NCBI RefSeq assembly: GCF_013868415.1
Contig: NZ_JACEMT010000052.1
Span: forward strand, 124,001 to 188,000
Length of the DNA: 64,000 nt
Reading direction: 5' to 3'
Origin: Marinobacterium marinum
GTDB taxonomy: Bacteria > Pseudomonadota > Gammaproteobacteria > Pseudomonadales > Balneatricaceae
A program made the translations under genes and the position numbers. Within the stretch, counting starts at the first letter, position 1, and every line of letters begins with the position of its first letter. A model generated the notes under the pieces. It had not been told where the DNA came from. It saw only the letters and a list, made by a program, of their open reading frames with translations, and did not search any database. Shown here in pieces: positions 30,086-40,765 of this stretch.

Positions 30086-31555
30086 CTAACGCAGCACAAC
30101 ATCAAACTGCTCTGGCGTATACAGCGGTTCAATCTGAAAGCGTACGGTTTTGCCGATAAAGTCTTCCAGTTCGGCCACATAATCGGAGGCGTCTTCCAGC
30201 AGGTGATCCACTACCGACTGGGCCGCCAGTACAAGATAGGTTTCGGTATCATAGGCACGATGCTGGCGCAGGATTTCACGGAAAATTTCGTAGCAGACCG
30301 TTTCTGGCGTTTTCAGTGAGCCCCGACCGTTACAATGATTACAAGGTTCGCATAGCACCTGCTCCAGACTCTCTCGGGTACGCTTGCGGGTCATTTCAAC
30401 CAGCCCCAGCTCGGAAACGCCGGTCACCTTGCACTTGGCATGATCCTTTTCCAGCACACGCTCCAGTGTGCGCAGAACCTGACGCTGGTGGTCCGGATCT
30501 TCCATGTCGATGAAATCGATGATGATGATCCCCCCCAGGTTACGCAACCGTAACTGACGGCCAATAGCAGTAGCGGCTTCCAGGTTGGTTTTGAAGATGG
30601 TCTCTTCCAGGTTGCGGTGGCCAACGAACGCACCGGTATTTACGTCCACCGTTGTCATCGCTTCGGTCTGATCGAAAATCAGGTAGCCACCGGATTTCAG
30701 CTCGACTTTGCGTCCCAGCGCCTTTTGCATCTCCTCTTCAACATTGAACATGTCAAAGATTGGACGCTCGCCCGGATAGTATTCAAGCGTGCTCTCGATT
30801 TCCGGTACCAGGGCCCGTACAAACTCCTTGGCGCGCTGGAAGGTTTCACGAGAGTCGATACGGATGCGCTCGACTCCGGTATGCGCCATATCCCGCAGGG
30901 CGCGCATGTTCAGCGGCAGGTCTTCATACACAATGGCTGGCGCCTTGACCTGCTTGATCTGCTGTCCGATTGAATCCCACAGGCGACGCAGAAATTGCAG
31001 ATCGGCGGCAAGCTCGATCTCGGAGACGCCTTCGGCCACCGTACGCAAAATGACCCCCCACTCGGAGGGGCTGGACTCGTCCTGCATCAACTCCAGCATC
31101 TGCCCCCGCAGACGATCACGTTCCTGGGGATCCTCAATCCGCTGGGATACACCCACATGACTGCTGCCCGGCATCAGGACCAGATAACGAGACGGTATGG
31201 AAATATGAGTGGTCAGGCGTGCACCCTTGGTGCCAATCGGATCCTTGGTGACCTGCACCAGCAGGGACTGCCCTTCACGCAGCACCTGAGCAATGGACGT
31301 GGCATTGCGCTGCTCGGTCGTCAGCCCCTGGTCAATCACTTCATCGACATGAATAAACGCCGCCCGCTCCAGGCCGATGTCCACAAACGCGGCCTGCATG
31401 CCGGGCAGAACGCGTACCACCTTACCCAGATAAATATTGCCGACAATACCGCGACGCTTGGCACGCTCCACATAAATTTCCTGAGGCATACCATTTTCGA
31501 TCACTGCCACGCGCGTTTCCATCGGCGTGAAGTTGATCAGGATCTCCTCACCCAT
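30086..31555 (-). CDS. rng: Ribonuclease G
   Basis: Endoribonuclease that matures the 5' end of 16S rRNA and degrades some mRNAs. The 489-residue protein starts MGEEILINFTPMETRVAVIENG, has an S1 RNA-binding domain (about 38-120), the catalytic aspartates in TTVDVNTGAFVG and IIIDFIDM, and the zinc-link CEPCNHC near residue 405. It lacks the long C-terminal scaffold of RNase E. Between maf and yhdP, as in other gammaproteobacteria. Confidence 0.97.
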   Translation of the reverse strand: MGEEILINFTPMETRVAVIENGMPQEIYVERAKRRGIVGNIYLGKVVRVLPGMQAAFVDIGLERAAFIHVDEVIDQGLTTEQRNATSIAQVLREGQSLLVQVTKDPIGTKGARLTTHISIPSRYLVLMPGSSHVGVSQRIEDPQERDRLRGQMLELMQDESSPSEWGVILRTVAEGVSEIELAADLQFLRRLWDSIGQQIKQVKAPAIVYEDLPLNMRALRDMAHTGVERIRIDSRETFQRAKEFVRALVPEIESTLEYYPGERPIFDMFNVEEEMQKALGRKVELKSGGYLIFDQTEAMTTVDVNTGAFVGHRNLEETIFKTNLEAATAIGRQLRLRNLGGIIIIDFIDMEDPDHQRQVLRTLERVLEKDHAKCKVTGVSELGLVEMTRKRTRESLEQVLCEPCNHCNGRGSLKTPETVCYEIFREILRQHRAYDTETYLVLAAQSVVDHLLEDASDYVAELEDFIGKTVRFQIEPLYTPEQFDVVLR

Positions 31556-31588
31556 CCTTTATGCCCTCGATCAGCTGTTATTATTGAT

Positions 31589-32176
31589 TCATGACTGCTG
31601 CCAGACCGGGACCTCGTACCGTTGTAACAAGGTTGCCGTCTGCATCAAGGGTAATCCTACCACAGCCGAGTAACTGCCCCGGATTTCCTGTACCAACACA
31701 GCCCCCAGTCCCTGAATGCCGTAAGCGCCCGCCTTGTCACAAGGCTCTCCCGTGCGCCAGTAGGCTCGACAGCGGGCCTCGTCCAGTTCGACAAAAGCGA
31801 CTTCGGTGACCACGGTCTCGACGCTGCACTGCCGCCCGGCCACAACCGCCACCGCCGTCATGACCTGATGCCGCCGTCCCGACAGCATCATCAACATGCG
31901 CACGGCATCCTCCTCATCGACCGGTTTGCCCAGAATGCGACCAGCCACAACCACACTGGTATCCGAACCCAACACCACGGCTTCCGGATACAGACGCTGG
32001 CAGGCTTCCGCCTTTTCTCGCGCCAGCCGCTCCACGTAGTCCTCTGCCGCCTCTCCCGGATGCACACTTTCATCGATATCCACGGCACAACAACGGAAGT
32101 CTACACCGATTTGGGCCAGTAACTCGCGACGGCGCGGTGACGCGGAGGCAAGAATCAGTTCAGGCATGACACTCAT
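31589..32176 (-). CDS. maf: Maf family nucleoside triphosphate pyrophosphatase
   Basis: House-cleaning pyrophosphatase (dTTP/UTP type, YhdE-like) acting on modified nucleotides. It has LASASPRRRELLAQIG at the start, GSDTSVVVAGRILGKP and the GAYGIQGLGAVLVQEI-type end. The start is a choice between ATG 32176, overlapping the mreD stop as ATGA, and ATG 32167 (MPELILA); neither has a clear site. With 32176 the product has 195 residues. Confidence 0.92.
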   Translation of the reverse strand: MSVMPELILASASPRRRELLAQIGVDFRCCAVDIDESVHPGEAAEDYVERLAREKAEACQRLYPEAVVLGSDTSVVVAGRILGKPVDEEDAVRMLMMLSGRRHQVMTAVAVVAGRQCSVETVVTEVAFVELDEARCRAYWRTGEPCDKAGAYGIQGLGAVLVQEIRGSYSAVVGLPLMQTATLLQRYEVPVWQQS

Positions 32177-32661
32177 TGAATATAAAAAGTATGCCGCACG
32201 GCACGCAGCAACAGATAAAGCCAGGGCCACACCAGGGCACTGACCAGCGAGGGCAGCAGGAACAGCAGGGAATCACCGGTGGTGCCGGTAATGCTCTGCA
32301 TCCAGTGAAACAGCAGTTGATTGATGCCAACCAGCACCAGCACCATCAGCGACTGCTGCCAAAGCGGGAACATGCGCAGGCGCTTGTACAGGACCAGGAC
32401 AAAGAAAGCGATCAGCGTCAACGACAGGGCGCTCAGTCCCAGCACACTGCCTCGCACCACATCCATCAGTACGCCCAGCATAAAGGCACTGCCCAGTCCG
32501 ATACGATGTGGCAATGCCATGACCCAATAAATCAGGATCAGCACAATCCATTCGGGTCGAGCCCAAACCAGCATGTCCGGCAGCGGCAACTGACTCAATA
32601 CCATCCCCACCAGAAACGTCGCAAAGATGATCAGACCACCACCACCGTGACGCTCACTCAT
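32173..32661 (-). CDS. mreD: Rod shape-determining protein MreD
   Basis: Inner-membrane part of the elongasome with MreB and MreC. The 162-residue protein has five hydrophobic segments and the MreD features PEWIVLILIYWVMALPHRIGLG and GVLMDVVRGSVLG. The ATG at 32661 follows AGAGGTGG and overlaps the mreC stop by eight bases. Confidence 0.94.
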   Translation of the reverse strand: MSERHGGGGLIIFATFLVGMVLSQLPLPDMLVWARPEWIVLILIYWVMALPHRIGLGSAFMLGVLMDVVRGSVLGLSALSLTLIAFFVLVLYKRLRMFPLWQQSLMVLVLVGINQLLFHWMQSITGTTGDSLLFLLPSLVSALVWPWLYLLLRAVRHTFYIQ

Positions 32662-33508
32662 CCACCACCTCTTGCACCGTTTCGACCGGTTCCGGACGGT
32701 AGTCCACCAGCAATAGATGACGGCTGCGGTCCAGTCGTGCTGCCGGTTCTGCCTTGACCAGCGTAAAGGGGCGTCCGGGATCACGAATAACCTTCTTCAC
32801 CCGCGCCACCGGATATCCACGCGGGAAGCGCCCGCCCAGTCCGGACGTCACCAGCAGATCGCCTTCTCGAATATCCGCTGTATCCGGCACATGATCCAGC
32901 TCCAGCTCATCCAGTACGCCCTTGCCCAATACGATGGCCCGGAAACCGTTGCGGTTTACTTCAACCGGGATCGCTGACCGGGCATCCGTCACCAGCATGG
33001 CACGGTTGGTATAGTGCGCCAGAGAAACCACCTGCCCCATGACACCGCCGGCATCCAATACCGGCTGCCCGGTAAAGACGCCATCCTCGGAGCCACGATT
33101 GAGAATGACTTCATGTTGAAAGGGGTCGGGATTCACTCCGATCAATTCAACCAGCCGTGTATCCAGCTCCAGGCGCTCGCTGCCCCCCAGCAGGTCACGC
33201 AGGCGAATATTCTCGGCAGTCAGCGCCGCCATCTGCTGAACCTTGCGTTCCAGCACCATGGCTTCGGATCTTAATGTCTCGTTTTCACGCACCAGTCTGG
33301 CACGATCCACCACCACATCAGAAAGACCGTCCGCTACTCGAGCCGGGATATCCACAACCCATTGCAGCGGCGTAACCAGCAGAGCAAGCCAGGCGCGCCC
33401 CTCTTTCATTTTCGGCCAGTTCAAATCGACGACCATCAACAGGCTCGCCAACAGAATCAGCAGAACAAACAAGCGTCGTGGCGCGCCTCCGCGGAAGATC
33501 GGATTAAT
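32654..33508 (-). CDS. mreC: Rod shape-determining protein MreC, probable ATT start
   Basis: Bitopic periplasmic protein linking MreB filaments to the cell-wall synthesis machine. Membrane helix about 13-32, coiled coil about 65-105, then two beta domains with NRGSEDGVFTGQPVLDAGGVMGQV and VTSGLGGRFPRGYPVA. There is no ATG or GTG between the in-frame stop at 33512-33514 and the conserved N-terminus. An ATT at 33508 has a near-perfect GGGAGGTG six bases upstream and restores NPIFRGGAPRR, which lines up with MKPIFSRGPS of E. coli MreC. A TTG at 33472 would remove those residues and has only a distant site. 284 residues from the ATT. Confidence 0.9.
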   Translation of the reverse strand: MNPIFRGGAPRRLFVLLILLASLLMVVDLNWPKMKEGRAWLALLVTPLQWVVDIPARVADGLSDVVVDRARLVRENETLRSEAMVLERKVQQMAALTAENIRLRDLLGGSERLELDTRLVELIGVNPDPFQHEVILNRGSEDGVFTGQPVLDAGGVMGQVVSLAHYTNRAMLVTDARSAIPVEVNRNGFRAIVLGKGVLDELELDHVPDTADIREGDLLVTSGLGGRFPRGYPVARVKKVIRDPGRPFTLVKAEPAARLDRSRHLLLVDYRPEPVETVQEVVDE

Positions 33509-33520
33509 ATGTCACCTCCC
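33508..33520 (-). promoter_or_regulatory. Ribosome binding site that sets the mreC ATT start
   Basis: GGGAGGTG occupies 33513-33520 on the minus strand; GGAGG ends six bases before the ATT at 33508-33506, the ideal spacing. An in-frame TGA within this site rules out any start further upstream. Confidence 0.75.
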
Positions 33521-33559
33521 GCACCACAGACTGCAGGCTGTCACAATACCCGCCGGCCA

Positions 33560-34618
<1,059 letters not shown>

Positions 34619-34674
34619 TTAGCCTGAGCGGCCGCTAGTCTGAAAGACTCACAACTCTAACAACGGCAGGGATT

Positions 34675-34701
34675 TTGAGCAAGGTTCAAACATGCTATCG
34701 T
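34675..34701 (+). promoter_or_regulatory. Possible promoter of gatCAB
   Basis: TTGAGC (34675-34680, 4/6) and an extended -10, TGC followed by TATCGT (34696-34701), are 15 bases apart, shorter than ideal. This lies in the 198-base gap between divergent mreB and gatC. Confidence 0.35.
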
Positions 34702-34749
34702 ATGCCTCATTCATTCCATCCAAATTCAATTGCGGCGGGGCCTTGAGCA

Positions 34750-34764
34750 TTAAGGGCTCCTTAA
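34750..34764. repeat. Small inverted repeat in the gatC leader
   Basis: TTAAGG (34750-34755) and CCTTAA (34759-34764) flank three bases, 32 bases before the gatC ATG. It could be a weak hairpin or an operator half-site pair; no function is known. Confidence 0.3.
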
Positions 34765-34795
34765 GCAAAGACTGATCAAAGCGAGAAGCGGACCT

Positions 34796-35083
34796 ATGTC
34801 ACTGGACCGATCCGATGTGGAACAAATAGCTCACTTGGCGCGCCTGCAAATCGACGCCGCCGATGTCGACAGCTATGGTGATTCACTGAACAGCATACTG
34901 AACCTGGTGGATCAGATGCAGGCCACCAACACCGAAGGCGTCGAGCCGCTGGCCCACCCGCTGGATGCCGTACAACGCTTGCGCGCCGACGAGGTTACCG
35001 AACCCGACCAGCGCGAAGCCCTGTTGTCCGTCGCTCCCGCCACCGAGGAAGGTCTCTTCCTGGTTCCCAAGGTCATCGAATAA
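34796..35083 (+). CDS. gatC: Asp/Glu-tRNA amidotransferase subunit C
   Basis: The small 95-residue subunit that holds GatA and GatB together. It begins [19 protein letters not shown] and contains [32 protein letters not shown], the family pattern. A gatCAB operon means Gln-tRNA and/or Asn-tRNA is made by amidation of mischarged tRNA. Confidence 0.96.
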   Translation: MSLDRSDVEQIAHLARLQIDAADVDSYGDSLNSILNLVDQMQATNTEGVEPLAHPLDAVQRLRADEVTEPDQREALLSVAPATEEGLFLVPKVIE

Positions 35084-35110
35084 TCCGCCTTCAGGTTCAA
35101 GGACATCGAC

Positions 35111-36568
35111 ATGTTTGACAAGACACTGGCCGAGCTCGCCCAAGGGCTGGAGCGCGGCGATTTCAGCAGCACCGAACTGACTCAGGCTTACCTGCAACGT
35201 ATTAACACGCTGGACAGCCGCTACAACTCGTTCATCACGATTACAGAAGAACAGGCCCTGGCCCAGGCACAAGCTGCCGACGAAGCCCGCGCAACCGGTA
35301 ACGGCGGTGCTCTCTGCGGTCTGCCAATCGCGCACAAGGATCTGTTCTGCACTCGGGGTGTACGTACCTCCAGCGCCTCAAAAATGCTGGACAACTTCGT
35401 TTCCCCCTACGATGCGACCATCGTCAGCCGCCTGAAAAATGCAGGCACTGTCACGCTGGGCAAACTGAATATGGACGAATTCGCCATGGGCTCCTCCAAC
35501 GAGAGCAGCTTCTACGGCCCGGCTCGCAACCCCTGGAACACCGACTGCGTACCCGGCGGCTCTTCAGGCGGTTCAGCTGCAGCGGTGGCAGCGCGCCTGA
35601 CGCCGGCGGCCACCGGCTCCGATACCGGTGGTTCCATCCGCCAGCCAGCGGCACTCTGCGGTATCACCGGCCTGAAACCGACCTATGGTCGTGTGTCCCG
35701 CTACGGCATGATCGCCTTCGCCTCCTCTCTCGATCAGGCGGGCCCCATGGCGCAAACCGCTGAAGACTGCGGCATGATTCTGAATGCCATGGCTGGCTTC
35801 GACCCCATGGATTCCACCAGCGCCGAGCGCGACATGGAAGACTACACCGCCGAGCTGAACCAGCCGCTGGCCGGACTGAAAATCGGCCTGCCGAAAGAGT
35901 ACTTTTCTGCCGCTCTGGATGCCGGTGTTGCCGAGCAGGTTCGCAATGCTGTGGCCGAGTTCGAGAAGCTGGGTGCGACCGTGAAAGAGGTCAGCCTGCC
36001 CAATACCGAACTGTGCATCCCGGCCTACTATATCCTGGCCCCGGCCGAAGCCTCTTCCAACCTGTCCCGTTTCGACGGCGTACGCTACGGCTACCGTTGT
36101 GACAACCCGGTGGATCTGGAAGACCTGTACAAGCGCAGCCGTGGCGAAGGCTTCGGTGCCGAGGTCAAGCGCCGCATCATGATCGGCACCTACGCCCTGT
36201 CCGCCGGTTACTACGACGCTTACTACAACAAGGCCCAGCAGATCCGTCGCATGATTCAGCAGGATTTCGTCAATGTGCTGAACGACGTCGATGTCATCAT
36301 GGGTCCGACCACGCCGCAGCCCGCGTTCAAATTGGGCGAAAAAAGCAGCGACCCGGTCTCCATGTACATGGAAGATATCTTCACCCTGTCGCTGAACCTG
36401 GCGGGTCTGCCGGGCATTTCCGTGCCTTGCGGCCAGACCAACGGCCTGCCGGTCGGCCTGCAGATTATCGGCAACTATTTTGCCGAGTCGAAGCTGCTTA
36501 ACGTGGCGCACCAGTTCCAGCAGGCAACTGACTGGCATAAACAGATCCCGGCCGGAGCGGAGGTGTAA
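35111..36568 (+). CDS. gatA: Asp/Glu-tRNA amidotransferase subunit A
   Basis: The amidase that releases ammonia from glutamine for tRNA-dependent amidation. The 485-residue protein has the Ser-Ser-Lys triad Lys76 (AHKDLF), Ser151 ([13 protein letters not shown]) and Ser175 ([12 protein letters not shown]), with the spacing of the family. Codon use is strongly biased, as in highly expressed genes. Confidence 0.98.
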   Translation: MFDKTLAELAQGLERGDFSSTELTQAYLQRINTLDSRYNSFITITEEQALAQAQAADEARATGNGGALCGLPIAHKDLFCTRGVRTSSASKMLDNFVSPYDATIVSRLKNAGTVTLGKLNMDEFAMGSSNESSFYGPARNPWNTDCVPGGSSGGSAAAVAARLTPAATGSDTGGSIRQPAALCGITGLKPTYGRVSRYGMIAFASSLDQAGPMAQTAEDCGMILNAMAGFDPMDSTSAERDMEDYTAELNQPLAGLKIGLPKEYFSAALDAGVAEQVRNAVAEFEKLGATVKEVSLPNTELCIPAYYILAPAEASSNLSRFDGVRYGYRCDNPVDLEDLYKRSRGEGFGAEVKRRIMIGTYALSAGYYDAYYNKAQQIRRMIQQDFVNVLNDVDVIMGPTTPQPAFKLGEKSSDPVSMYMEDIFTLSLNLAGLPGISVPCGQTNGLPVGLQIIGNYFAESKLLNVAHQFQQATDWHKQIPAGAEV

Positions 36569-36570
36569 GC

Positions 36571-38025
36571 ATGGAATGGGAAGTCGTTATCGGCCTGGAG
36601 ATTCACGTCCAGCTGTCGACCAAAACCAAGATTTTCTCCGGTGCCAGCACGGCGTTCGGTGCCGAGCCGAACACCCAGGCCTGCGCCGTTGATCTGGCAC
36701 TACCGGGCACCCTGCCGGTATTCAACGAGAACGCCCTGCGCATGGCAGTGATGTTCGGTCTGGCGGTGAACGCCGAGATCGGCAAGCGCTCCGTGTTCGA
36801 GCGCAAAAACTATTTCTACCCGGACCTGCCCAAGGGCTACCAGACCACTCAGCTGGCTGAGCCGATCGTTGGCCCGGGCTTCGTCGATATCGAAACCGAT
36901 GACGGCGTGCAGCGTCGCGTAGGCCTGCATCACGCACACCTGGAAGAAGATGCAGGCAAATCCCTGCACGAAGACTTCCACGGCATGTCCGGCATCGACC
37001 TGAACCGTGCCGGCACTCCGCTGGTTGAGATCGTATCCGAGCCGGATATGCGCTCTTCCAAGGAAGCAGCCGCCTACGCGCGCAAGATCCACGCCATCGT
37101 GACGACACTGGGCATCTGCGACGGCAACATGGCCGAAGGTTCCATGCGCTGTGACTGCAACGTATCCATCCGTCCAAAGGGCCAGGAAGAGCTGGGCACT
37201 CGTACCGAGTTGAAGAACATCAACTCTTTCCGCTTCATCGAACGCGCCATCGACACCGAAGTGGCGCGTCAGATCGACCTGATCGAAGACGGCGGTACCG
37301 TGGTGCAGGAAACCCGCCTGTACGATCCGGACAAAAACGAAACCCGCAGCATGCGCTCCAAGGAAGAAGCCAACGACTACCGTTACTTCCCCTGCCCGGA
37401 CCTGCTGCCGGTCATTATCGATGACAGCTACATCGAAGCGATCCGTGAAACCCTGCCGGAACTGCCGGATGCCCGTCGCGAGCGTTTCATCAGCGAGTAC
37501 AGCCTGTCCGAATACGATGCCGGCGTCCTGTCCGCCTACCGCCCACAGGCGGACTACTACGAGCAGGCAGTCAAGCTTTCGGGCGATGCCAAACTGTCCG
37601 CCAACTGGGTGATGGGCGAGCTGGCCAAGTTCCTCAACCAGAACGACACCGATATCAAGGACAGCCCGGTCTCTGCCGAACAGCTCGGCGGCCTGCTGGT
37701 CCGCATCAAGGACAACACCATCTCCGGCAATATCGCCAAGAAGGTGTTTGAACTGATGTGGAACAAGGGCGGCAACGCTGACGAAATCATCGAAGCCGAA
37801 GGTCTCAAGCAGGTCACCGACACCGGTGCCATCGAGAAAATCGTCGATGAAGTCATCGCCAGCGCCGACAAGCAGGTCGAGCAGTACAAGGCGGCCGAAC
37901 CGGAGAAGCGCGGCAAGATGCTGGGCTTCTTCATGGGGCAGGTCATGAAAGCCACTGGCGGCAAGGCCAACCCGGGCGCTGTCACCGGCATTCTGAAGCA
38001 GAAGCTGGACGCGCTCTGCGACTGA
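36571..38025 (+). CDS. gatB: Asp/Glu-tRNA amidotransferase subunit B
   Basis: Kinase and tRNA-binding subunit: activates the mischarged aspartyl or glutamyl group and transfers ammonia. The 484-residue protein starts [25 protein letters not shown], has [14 protein letters not shown] and a YqeY/tail domain in the last 150 residues. It begins two bases after gatA and is closed by a strong terminator. Confidence 0.98.
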   Translation: MEWEVVIGLEIHVQLSTKTKIFSGASTAFGAEPNTQACAVDLALPGTLPVFNENALRMAVMFGLAVNAEIGKRSVFERKNYFYPDLPKGYQTTQLAEPIVGPGFVDIETDDGVQRRVGLHHAHLEEDAGKSLHEDFHGMSGIDLNRAGTPLVEIVSEPDMRSSKEAAAYARKIHAIVTTLGICDGNMAEGSMRCDCNVSIRPKGQEELGTRTELKNINSFRFIERAIDTEVARQIDLIEDGGTVVQETRLYDPDKNETRSMRSKEEANDYRYFPCPDLLPVIIDDSYIEAIRETLPELPDARRERFISEYSLSEYDAGVLSAYRPQADYYEQAVKLSGDAKLSANWVMGELAKFLNQNDTDIKDSPVSAEQLGGLLVRIKDNTISGNIAKKVFELMWNKGGNADEIIEAEGLKQVTDTGAIEKIVDEVIASADKQVEQYKAAEPEKRGKMLGFFMGQVMKATGGKANPGAVTGILKQKLDALCD

Positions 38026-38048
38026 GCAGTCTGATTCTGGCAATCCAC

Positions 38049-38080
38049 AAGCCGGTCCCCCTACAGGGACCGGCTTTTTT
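38049..38080 (+). terminator. Rho-independent terminator of gatCAB
   Basis: A perfect 11-bp stem (38049-38059 with 38066-38076) with a 6-base loop is followed by T to 38080. It lies 24 bases after the gatB stop. The next 206 bases to gph hold no gene or clear site that I can see. Confidence 0.93.
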
Positions 38081-38286
38081 CATGCTCATGCCCTTTTCCA
38101 TTCCTTGAGCTGCACTGGCATGGGACAATGCCTTTTACCTGGTCAGTATCCTTTCACCGACAGGCATGCTCCTGCCGTTCAGGTGCGCAGGAAAGACTCT
38201 GGCACTGACAAGCCGTGAACAGGCCCTTTGAATCAGAGCCTGCCCAGAATTGGTCTTCGTTGTACGCCGCCGGCATACACGATCAG

Positions 38287-38982
38287 TCAGGATATTGCCG
38301 GCGCCATCAATTCAACAAGGTTATCCACAACCCGATCCGGTGAGCAGTTGGCCACGGCTTCGCCGTGGTTGTAGCCATAACTGACGCAAGCAACCGGACA
38401 CCCTGCTGCTCGTGCCGCCGCCACATCATTGCGTGAATCCCCCACCATCAGCGCCTGTTCAGGTGTACAGCCGGCGGTTTCCAGCACCGTCAGCAACGGC
38501 AGCGGATCAGGCTTTTTCACCGGCAGGCTATCTCCCCCAAGCACCTGATCAAAATAGTGATCGATCTTCAGTGCCTGCAGCAACGGAGTGGTAAACGCCA
38601 TCGGCTTATTGGTGATAACCGCCATGGGGACACCCGCCTGTTGCAGGTGTAGCAGCAATGCTTCCACACCGGGGTAAAGTTTGGCGTAACGTCCATTACT
38701 CTGTGTATATGCCGACAGAAAGACCTCGAATGCAGCCTGGAACAACTCAGGCTCCACGGCATCTTCAGCCGGGTGCATCTCACCACTGAGAGCCCGCTTG
38801 ACCAGCACCTGAGCACCATTGCCGACCCACTGGCGTACCTTGCATTCACCCGCTGCCTCGCGCCCCAGTGCTTGCAGCATGTTATCCACAGCCGCCGTCA
38901 GATCCAGAGCGCTGTCAACAAGAGTGCCATCCAGGTCAAACATAACCCGCTGAGGCAATTCACCCTTGAACAAGGCACGCAT
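38287..38982 (-). CDS. gph: Phosphoglycolate phosphatase
   Basis: HAD-family hydrolase removing 2-phosphoglycolate formed in DNA repair or metabolism. The 231-residue protein has the nucleophile motif FDLDGTLVDS (Asp16, Asp18), VITNKP, KKPDPLPLL and GDSRNDVAAARAAG, with a helical cap. Its start shares one base with the rpe stop, so the two are coupled. This rpe-gph pairing is common (with trpE following in pseudomonads; here nothing follows on this strand). Confidence 0.92.
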   Translation of the reverse strand: MRALFKGELPQRVMFDLDGTLVDSALDLTAAVDNMLQALGREAAGECKVRQWVGNGAQVLVKRALSGEMHPAEDAVEPELFQAAFEVFLSAYTQSNGRYAKLYPGVEALLLHLQQAGVPMAVITNKPMAFTTPLLQALKIDHYFDQVLGGDSLPVKKPDPLPLLTVLETAGCTPEQALMVGDSRNDVAAARAAGCPVACVSYGYNHGEAVANCSPDRVVDNLVELMAPAIS

Positions 38983-39656
38983 CAGCAGGCAACCTTGGCC
39001 AGCTCGGCACGCATCTGTGCAATCGTGGCGGCGTAGTCATCGGTATTGAAGATGGCAGACCCCGCCACAAAAGTATCGGCACCGGCCGCGGCAATTTCCG
39101 CGATATTGCCGATCCCCACTCCCCCATCCACTTCCAGACGAATATCACGACCACTGGCATCGATGCGTTCACGCACCAGGCGCAGCTTATCCAGCGTAGA
39201 GGGAATGAACTTCTGCCCGCCAAAACCGGGGTTGACCGACATCAGCAGAATCATATCCACCTTGTCCATGACATGATCCAGATAATGCAGCGGCGTGGCC
39301 GGATTGAAGACCAGACCCGACTGACAGCCACCATCACGAATCATCTGCAATGACCGATCGATATGCTCGGATGCTTCGGGATGGAAAGTAATATAGGAGG
39401 CCCCGGCCTTGATGAATTCGCCAATCATGCGATCAACAGGCTTGACCATCAGGTGGGCGTCAATCGGTGCCGTAACACCATAGTCACGCAACGCCTTGCA
39501 CACCATCGGACCAATCGTCAGATTGGGTACATAGTGGTTGTCCATCACATCGAAGTGAACAATATCCGCACCGGCAGCCAGCACGTTTTCAACCTCTTCA
39601 CCCAAGCGAGCGAAATCGGCAGAGAGAATAGAAGGAGCAATCTTGAAGTCGGCCAT
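38982..39656 (-). CDS. rpe: Ribulose-phosphate 3-epimerase
   Basis: Interconverts ribulose 5-phosphate and xylulose 5-phosphate in the pentose phosphate pathway. The 224-residue TIM barrel starts [19 protein letters not shown], with metal ligands His34 and Asp36 ([15 protein letters not shown]), and has [12 protein letters not shown] and EVDGGVG. It is the substrate supplier for KdsD (17657), which uses ribulose 5-phosphate. Confidence 0.97.
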   Translation of the reverse strand: MADFKIAPSILSADFARLGEEVENVLAAGADIVHFDVMDNHYVPNLTIGPMVCKALRDYGVTAPIDAHLMVKPVDRMIGEFIKAGASYITFHPEASEHIDRSLQMIRDGGCQSGLVFNPATPLHYLDHVMDKVDMILLMSVNPGFGGQKFIPSTLDKLRLVRERIDASGRDIRLEVDGGVGIGNIAEIAAAGADTFVAGSAIFNTDDYAATIAQMRAELAKVAC

Positions 39657-39766
39657 GGGAACTCATTGACTGATTAGTAATCACGCCATTGTACCTCAAG
39701 CCACCGGCAGGATTAATGCCCTCCCCGGCACTTGCGGGGCGAGAACGAAGGATCGATAATTCCGAT

Positions 39767-40759
39767 ATGTTGAAATTTGCCCCGTTTATCCTCTGCGCCC
39801 TGAGCAGCCCCTGCCTGGCAACGGAACCCGTACGTCAGAGCACAAGCTCCGGCAACCCGGAACAACAGCTTTTGCAACAGTTGGACAGCAGCCATGAATT
39901 GCTGACGCTAGAGTCCGACGACGACCGTTTTATCCTGCTGTACCGACCCGCCATGATGCCCGAGCCCCATGGAGCGCTGCTGATCCTGCCCGACCCCGGT
40001 GCAGCCGGAGGCTGGCTGGGGCAGACTCGAGCCCTGACACGCTACCTGCCGGAGCACGGCTGGTCGGTGCTGACACTGGAACCCCTGCCGCTGCCATCGG
40101 AAGCACTTCCACCACGGACGCGCACCATCCAAACAGCACTTTCCAGCACGGCTGAAGTCGAGACTCTTCCCTCTGAAGAGAGGCTGGAGACCAGTTCAGT
40201 GACAGCGCCGCCCCCTGAGGAGAAGAGCGCCCCGCCATCGGTGACTCACTCCGAACAGCTGCGCCAGCGCCTGACGCTGGCCTGGCAGGAACTGGCGCAG
40301 CGCAGCGAAGCACAGCAACAGATCATCCTCGCAATTGGGCAAAGTGCGACTTCGGCCGCAACACTGGCCCTCGAAAAGGGTGAGGAAGTCACACTGGTAT
40401 TGATCGACCCGCAACCACTGCAGCAATCGCCGACTGCACTGGCGAATCTGTTCGCCCCCCTGTCTCGACACACCATCCTGGACCTGTACCATGCTCCCTT
40501 GCCGGGCTACCCCGAGGCAGAGCCAAATGCAGGCCAGCGGCGTCTACAGGCCGCACGCATGGGCCTGAATGCTTACCACCAAGGCCGCGTGCCCGGTGTC
40601 TTCCGAGGCTGGCAGGCCGAGATGCCCTGGCTGGTCAAACAGGTTCGCGGGATGCTGGAACGTATTCTGCTCCAGAGCACAGCGGAGGAAGCGCTCACTT
40701 CCACCCCGGATACGATTCCTCCCCTGACCCAGATGCCGCCAGGTCAACGGCTTGAATAG
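39767..40759 (+). CDS. DUF3530 family exported protein
   Basis: A 330-residue protein with a signal peptide (MLKFAPFILCALSSPCLA, about 1-18). The DUF3530 pattern is visible: RFILLYRPAMMPEPHGALLILPDPG, LPEHGWSVLTLEPLPLP and late in the chain GWQAEMPWLVKQVRGML. The family resembles alpha/beta hydrolases, and its biochemical role is unknown. A low-complexity Pro/Glu/Thr stretch (about 120-160) splits the two halves. The ATG at 39767 is chosen for the signal peptide; the ribosome site is weak, and the frame is open from 39689. Divergent from rpe, convergent with djlA. Confidence 0.8.
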   Translation: MLKFAPFILCALSSPCLATEPVRQSTSSGNPEQQLLQQLDSSHELLTLESDDDRFILLYRPAMMPEPHGALLILPDPGAAGGWLGQTRALTRYLPEHGWSVLTLEPLPLPSEALPPRTRTIQTALSSTAEVETLPSEERLETSSVTAPPPEEKSAPPSVTHSEQLRQRLTLAWQELAQRSEAQQQIILAIGQSATSAATLALEKGEEVTLVLIDPQPLQQSPTALANLFAPLSRHTILDLYHAPLPGYPEAEPNAGQRRLQAARMGLNAYHQGRVPGVFRGWQAEMPWLVKQVRGMLERILLQSTAEEALTSTPDTIPPLTQMPPGQRLE

Positions 40760-40765
40760 ACAGAA

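Noticed and set aside
36700-38043. Minus-strand frame of 447 codons opposite gatB
   Set aside because: Antisense to a conserved gene with strong codon bias; composition typical of a shadow frame.
38081-38286. Sigma-54 (-24/-12) promoter in the gap between gatB and gph
   Set aside because: TGGCAT and TGGCAC occur (from about 38117 and 38199), but the matching GC element is at the wrong spacing in both cases.
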